A stretch of 64,000 nucleotides of DNA. It comes from Eudorina sp. 2006-703-Eu-15 (lineage: Eukaryota > Chlorophyta > Chlorophyceae > Chlamydomonadales > Volvocaceae). Shown here piece after piece: positions 48,601 to 64,000 of this stretch (positions within the stretch are counted from its first letter, which is position 1; every line of letters begins with the position of its first letter). The DNA is taken from assembly GCA_003117195.1 (NCBI GenBank), contig BDSI01000036.1:850071-914070 (forward strand), given 5' to 3'. Below the pieces are notes generated by a model. The model worked only from the letters and a program-made list of their open reading frames with translations, searched no databases and was not told the origin of the DNA. The position numbers were made by a program, and so were the translations under genes.

Positions 48601-51600
48601 CTGGGGGCGCGGGTGGTCCGGGTGGCACTGCTGTGCATGGCCTGGCCGCCGAGACCACAAAGCCGGGCATGTTGAGCAACGCTGGACCTGCACCCAAACG
48701 CCGCAGAGCCAGCGCGCCGGCGGCTGCGGCTGCTGCAGCAGCTGCTGCTGTCGCTTCTGCACCGGGTACCAGCTGCGCAGCGGCAGCGGCCACCTCAGCC
48801 GATACAGACGGACTGAACGCAACCACATCGGCGGCGGCGGCGGCGGCGGGGCCGCAGCCCGGGGCGGCTGATAAGGACAGACCGGGCGGAGGCGGCGTAG
48901 CACCTGCCGCCAAGGGTGCTAAGGGCCGTGCGGCGACTGCCAGGCAGCGTCGCAGTGTCCCGGCAGGGGGCCTGACGGCGGCAGCAGCGGCGGCGGCGGC
49001 GGTCGTGACTCCGGTGCCGGTGCTCCCGACGCGTCCCGCCGTCACGGGCGCGACCGCAGCGACGGTGGCCATTACTGGCGGTGATGGCGGCGGCGGCGGC
49101 GGCGGTGACGGCCGTCGTCGCTCCAGCGCCGCCGCCGCCACCACCACCACTGGCGGCGGGACGGGAAGCCGCAAGAAGCCCCGCCTCTCACCACCCAGCA
49201 CGGGCGGCACAGCGGCCACCGCCTCCCCGAGCAATGGCGAGCCGCAGCCTTCCACCGGGGCACAGAACGGCGGCGCCGCCACGCAGGCGGTCCCGCATCC
49301 GTCGAAACACTGCAGCGGCGGTGGCGGCAGCGGAAGCCGCTGGTCGCAGCCCTGCCCTGGCTGGGTGCTGCTGGGCTCGGCCCTGGAGGAGGGACCGGCT
49401 GGCAAGGGGCTGCTCAAGCGACTGGCGGCGGCATCAGGTACGGGACCGGTGTGTCGGGCTTCGGGGGCTCACACAGGGGAAGCCAGCAGCGGCGGGGAGG
49501 AAATCCATCAAGGATGCGTGACATGCTTGGTCTACCAAAGGCGAGGAGGGGCCCGAGAGTGTGGGGCGGCGCCGGTGGATGGGCGGAGACAAGAGGCGAT
49601 GGGATAGGATTCGGGTAACTTCACCTGGCAACACAGGAGCACACTGTACCCTTCTTGTGCAAAGGCATGCGATGAACGCATTCGAGTGATTCTTACTCAC
49701 ATGTTTGAATTTCGTAACCGTTACAAGGTGGACTGTTAGACCCGACCGGGCGTCCAACGCCGGGCGTCACACATAAGGTTCTGGCCAGGGCCGGTGATAC
49801 GTCACCGAGTACCGAACGAACAATATAGATGTGTGGGCGACCTCCGAGAGGACACGAGACCGTGCGGCTCTTAACTGGCACACGTCCTTCCATTCCCTGC
49901 CTATCTTCCGAAGCACGCCCTTGCTGCTGCTCACTCTGTCATCCCTTCCCACCCATATTGCGTAGGGGGCCGGGTGGTCGACCAATACACGTCGGCCGTC
50001 ACACACGTGCTGTGCGGCACAGATGCCGCGCGCCGAGCCCGCCGGACGTTCAAGTACCTGATGGTGAGTGGGCCTGGGCCTGGAGCTGGAGGGAGGGGCA
50101 AAACAGGGAGAATGGGCCTGGACCTGGCAGGCCGGGAGAGCCGGCCGAGAGGATCGCGCCGAGCGGGAAACGCGTGCTCGCAAAGGCGTTGGACGCTGGC
50201 ATCCGTGTGCCCAGGCTGCGGAACACCTGTCAGGAAACTGAAGTCATGGCATGACCAGATAGATTGGGGTGCCATGACATGGCAGCACCGATGGCATGTA
50301 CGGCAGCACATATGCAGCACCGTCCACCGCCATGTCGAGATTTGGCCCCAAGAGATGGCCCATGCCTTTCTCACATTTCATGATCTTTTGCACCACGCCA
50401 TGCATACCCGGGACATAAGGAACGATTTACCGCGCGCTGTCTGTCATGCAATCGGTGGCAGGCGGTTGCAGACATTTCAAGCTGCCTTTTGTATAGGCCA
50501 GCGGATGGCCTGCGCATTTCCTTTCCCGTAAGGCGTAGTGTGCAATACGCGTACATGTGACACAATGACTGAAACGTAAATTGCCGTGGGGGAACGCATG
50601 TCAGTATTGGCCATACGGCCAGTACAACATGTAACATTTACAAAGACGACGTCATCGGCGTTATTGCGGACAACGGAAACCCCGTTGTGCATTGAAGCGG
50701 TGCGAACGTCCGCGTATGCACTATAACGAACTCCAAAAGTACGTAGACGGCCTCAACCGGCCTCAAGTACGACGAGTAGGGGTTGCACAGAGGTTTTTGT
50801 TTCCCACCCTGTCCCACTGGCCTCCACTGAATTCCTTATCCCCTTCGGGTGACGCATGTGAAGGTATACGCACTCACCATTCCCTGTACTACTAAGTGCA
50901 AGCAGAAAATTGCTTGCCGTGGTGATGACACTTGTGTTAGACGACCCAGAGGTTGCCACCCAGCCCTTTCACGCAAAGAGCCTGCAAGGCGTGCACTACT
51001 CGCACCTGGGAGAGTGCTTGGTCTGTGGCACCGAATGTGGCTGCGAGGAAACCTGTGACATCTGCGAGCACGGTAAGGTACCCGGCGTGGGCTGTAAATT
51101 GCCCGACGGACTTCCACGAACAGGGGCTGCTTTGTATGATGTGAGAAGCGAAAACGGCAGTTGACAGCGGCGAGGGCGATCTTCGCGGCCCTCACGCGTG
51201 CGGTGCCCGCACCCGTCCTGATGACAAAATGAGTTCAAATTCGATGTGCATAATGGATTACTGGTTCGGCCTTTGCAGGGCGTGGTGCACGGCGCGTGGG
51301 TGCTCGATGTGGGTTGGGCCGCGGCGTGCCTCTCCTCTGGCCATGCCCTTCCCGAGGAGGGCGAGTTCCAGGTCCTGGGGGATCAAAGTGGCGGCGAGTG
51401 CGGCGCCGCAGAGGCCCGCCGCCGGCGCTTCCGGATGCAGCAGCAGCAGCAGCACCACCACCACCAGTTACCACACGCAGGCGCACAGCGGAGGTGCAGC
51501 AGCTTGTTCGGTTTTGTGGGTGTGAACGGCGGCGCAAGCCTTGCCATGACGACTCCAGGCACGGCTGGGCCGCTGGGGGCCTTGAAGGCATCGCATGGCC

Positions 51601-52773
51601 GTGGTACGGACGGTGACGGCGGCGACGCTGGCGTCAAGGGTGGCGATGTGGGCGATTGCGCTGCTGTGGCTCGGTCGGCTCCTTCCGGGGTTGCTGCAAC
51701 CTCTGCTGGAGGCATGGGGGCTGCAGCAGACGCAGGGGGCGCGTGTACGTCGCCCGCTGCCACCGCCGCTGCCGCAACCAGTCCGGACCCGGTGCCGGGG
51801 GAGCCGGGGGCTGAGGAACGGGCGGCGATGGCGGCGGCCGCGGTCGCGGTCGCGGTCGCGGCTGGGACGGAGGCGCCAGAAGGGTCTGGAGACGACTGTG
51901 GGTTGCTGCTGGACGGTGTCCGTATCCACATAACCGGTGAGCGAGGACGTCTTTCCGCTGGTGCAGGATACCTACCCCTCAGGCCGTACTAGGGTCACGA
52001 ACGGATGGACGGTGTGTGCCTCTCGTGGGTCTCTTTGCCAGCAGACGGAAGGCAGGCAGGCAGTAGGTGCCGGCATGCATCACCTCAGGCCAGGTAGTGG
52101 GCTGGGCCTGAGGCGTGCGTGACGGGGTGCTGCAATGGAAGGCGTGCGGCCGATCACTTGGCCATACCCGCATGGCCCTCTCCCCCGCATCCTCGCAACC
52201 ATCACTGGACACCGCTGCGCCTGGATCACCGCCGCGTCCGTTTGACCCGTGTCCTCGTCGTCCTTCTCCTGCCCTTCAGTTGGTTCGGCTCTACGAGACG
52301 ACGTAACGGCCCTGGCGCGCGCACTGGGTGCTGCCGTGCTGACGCGGCTCCCCCAGCAGCCCGCGACCATAGGGACGGCAAAGGCCGGGAGGCAACTCGG
52401 CGGGGCCCACAGAAAGCTGGCGCGGAAACAACGACAGCAGCAGGATCAACAGGATCAGCAGGATCAGAGGGAGGACACTGCAGCGGCCGCAGGCGCTGAT
52501 GATCGTGGCCACGAGGAGGCGACCGAAGGGGTCGAGACGTCGGCGTCAGCTGCGGGCGCCGCCGCAGCAGCAGCGCGGCTGCTGCCTGACCCCTTGGTGC
52601 TGGTGGATCCAGACCTGGCGACTGCGAGCGGTGGGGCCGCCGCGCGGCAGTTCTCCGCGCTGGCGTCAGCGGCGGCGGCGCTCGACGTGCCGCTTTTGTC
52701 GTACAAATGGCTCATGACGTGCGCCGGCAGCTACAAGACGGAGCCGTGGCTACCGCACAGGGTGGGGCGCTGA
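42678..52773 (+). CDS. BRCA1/BARD1-family RING, RanBP2 zinc finger and tandem BRCT protein
   Basis: Probable ubiquitin E3 ligase subunit of DNA-damage repair, acting in the nucleus. Exons: 42678-42704, 43006-43049, 43566-43619, 43936-44035, 44397-45284, 45639-45730, 45988-47345, 47573-47651, 47894-49437, 49966-50063, 51279-51936, 52280-52773; about 1,811 aa, phases consistent. RING (residues about 21-65): CPICLSIMDKPSRLPC, HYFCWSC, then CPVCRAKSSRREIQ, closest in feel to plant BRCA1. A long disordered Ala/Gln/Gly region follows. At about 865-885 is a full RanBP2-type finger, WSCGACTFENKATVKRCAMC. BRCT 1: GWVLLGSAL, VTHVLCGTD, WVLDVGWAAACL. BRCT 2: GVRIHITVGSALRDDVTALA, LLSYKWLMTCAGS at the C-terminus. 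Exon 6 may instead be a 21-base exon at 45710-45730 with exon 7 starting at 45986. BRCA1 versus BARD1 cannot be settled from sequence alone. Confidence 0.92.
50584..50636 (+). mobile_element. LINE 3'-end fragment
   Basis: The stretch GTGGGGGAACGCATGT ... GGCCAGTACAACATGTAAC aligns with the end of the LINE at 37,300-37,350 (GTGGGGGAACACATGT ... GGCCTGTACAACATGTAAC). It is a strongly 5'-truncated copy in an intron of the BRCA1-like gene, same strand as the host. The left boundary is unknown. Confidence 0.65.
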
Positions 52774-54401
52774 CGCCCTCTGCTGCTAAATCGTTTTTTG
52801 TCCGTGGGGCTGCACGGGCTGTCGCCGGATAACCCATCCATCAGGGCTGCCAAATTCCAGAGCAGCCGGGCAGAAGTGCGCGGTGCGCTGGGAAAGCATC
52901 AGCCGCCAGGAAGTGTGCTGAGCTTGGCTTTAGGTTGGGTTGATTGGGGAATGCTTGCGTGTGCGTGTGGGTGCGTGTCAGAGATTGGTGTCCATTGCAG
53001 GTTGCGGCTTCATTGTGCAGGTTGGGTTGCTTGGCGGATGCGTTGCTAATCATCTGGGAGCGGCAGGGAGGACAACAGGCCATGGGGGTCCGGGATGCTG
53101 CAAAGTCCGGTCGTTGTTTGTCCACTAAACTTGGCGGGTTTCGGGTTGGGAAGCGTGCGACACGTTGGATAGGGTCGGAGCGCGTCGTCTAGGCCCGTGA
53201 AGACGCGGGGCGGGCAAGTTCAGGTAACGCGTTCAGATTGTGTGCCGGATGTCGTGATGTCGTACGATGTGTGTGGCGCAGGTTGGCGGAAACCACTACT
53301 GCTGCATCGTACACGCTGTACACGCGAAATGGACAGTGTGTCCGTACGTGGTTAGGCGCAGCAAAACCGTTAGAGCAGGGCGCAAGCAAGGATCGCCCCT
53401 CCTGGAAGACCCGTAGGGGGTCGGAATGCGAACCGCGATTTATATTTGGACAGCATGCCAGCATCTTTCACATGGAATTCTGCAGACGGCAACGTGCGTA
53501 TGTATATATACATCGGTAGCTTGCTTGACTAGTCCACAACAAGAATGCTCGCTCAACGTGCTCGCTTTTACCGCAGTGATATTCGATTTCTTATAGAAAT
53601 ATAGGCAAGCAAAAAACTACATAATGAACACGGGCGCCGAAAACAGTGCATGCGCTGACAGGGTGCCGCAGCCAGGCAGGACGACATATATACAGGACAC
53701 ACAGTTCATTTACGATGGCAGAGTCTCAAATAAGGCGCGCATTACAGGCCGCTCCCGTTGCGACGCACGCACGCGGTCATACACTGCTGTCGGAGGATCA
53801 ACACAAGCACCAAGCAAGCAAGCAAGCGATAAGACATTCATACGTGCGGCCGTCTTCAATGCATGGAAGTACATACACCGCCTCGCTCCCTCGGGCGGGG
53901 GCTGCAAAAGCTCCTGCCCGCCGCTCTGCACCCGATCGATCTGCCCTCGTCTCCTCGAAAAGTACCGACCATCCATCCTTCAGGTGCTGTGCTACGGCGC
54001 GCCATCTGCCGTTACATACGTACCAACAACAATTCGTTACCCAAGCCTCTCGCTCGCTCAAGCAAATGGTCATGGACGCTCACAACAACTTCACTGAACT
54101 CAAATACATACAGCGCAGCATCGACATACATACACATGCCTTCCTGCACGGATTTACGCCTTGAGGCGGCGTTTCACCGTGTGTGTTCGCTTCCCGCTCT
54201 CTGATGATGCGATCAAGTCCGTCATTTGCTGCTACCCTCCGTCCGCTTTGGAGCCAGCAGGACGCCCGGCAAAAAAAAATAAATAAATGCCCTTACGGAT
54301 TACACATACGTACATATTCGCGCTTGCACCATCTGTGTATGTCTTCCATCGCCGTCATCCTTGGGACCCTCACTCTTTCGCCTTCACGATGTCCCGGGCT
54401 C
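52774..54401. other. 1.6 kb convergent intergenic region
   Basis: It lies between the 3' ends of the BRCA1-like gene (+) and the kinase gene (-). No supported exon. A short AAGC run (four units) occurs at about 53,812-53,828, the same motif as the large array 1.5 kb away. Confidence 0.45.

Positions 54402-64000
<9,599 letters not shown>

Noticed and set aside
46475..49417. Long minus-strand frames opposite the BRCA1-like gene
   Set aside because: GC-rich shadow frames of the coding plus strand; they lack the splice-site and motif support of the plus-strand exons.

Overview
The window reads as nuclear DNA of a volvocine green alga (Chlamydomonas/Volvox type). Evidence: intron-rich genes with GTGAG-type donors and CAG acceptors, GC-rich codon use with long Ala, Gly, Pro and Gln runs, a four-exon PSAO gene for photosystem I, plant-type ATG101 and BRCA1/BARD1-family genes, and abundant tandem repeats. 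There is no prokaryotic operon structure, rRNA or CRISPR. Gene models were made by hand from splice sites, reading phase and protein similarity, so exon edges marked uncertain should be treated that way.

Layout. 1-1,389 (-): 3' part of a coiled-coil protein that runs off the left edge. 1,996-5,011 (-): a 790-residue low-complexity protein, divergent from a small acidic, possibly organelle-targeted protein (5,315-5,867 +). 7,408-8,366 (+) and 9,666-12,362 (+): two hypothetical proteins. 12.4-15.4 kb: intergenic, with retroelement ends. 15,467-16,626 (+): PSAO. 19,003-30,705 (-): one very large gene for a mostly disordered protein with a central EF-hand pair; its introns carry several tandem repeats. 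33,360-37,781 (-): a six-exon multi-pass membrane protein whose second intron holds a broken LINE in the opposite orientation. 38,158-42,229 (-): ATG101, autophagy initiation. 42,678-52,773 (+): a BRCA1/BARD1-type RING and tandem-BRCT protein that also carries a RanBP2-type zinc finger; it shares a 448-bp divergent promoter with ATG101. 54,402 to the right edge (-): a protein kinase whose introns hold a 3.15-kb (AAGC)n array, a SINE with a perfect 15-bp target-site duplication, and an AT-rich patch built on a TCGCAAA motif.

The genes do not form a single pathway: they cover photosynthesis, autophagy, DNA-damage-type ubiquitin signalling, calcium binding and phosphorylation. The most unusual material is the repeat content. 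LINE, SINE and other dispersed copies all end in TGTAAC (or a near variant) followed by short repeats, TGTAA being the known green-algal polyadenylation signal. The zinc-finger arrangement of the BRCA1-like protein is the most interesting protein-level feature. No wholly new multi-gene system is evident.
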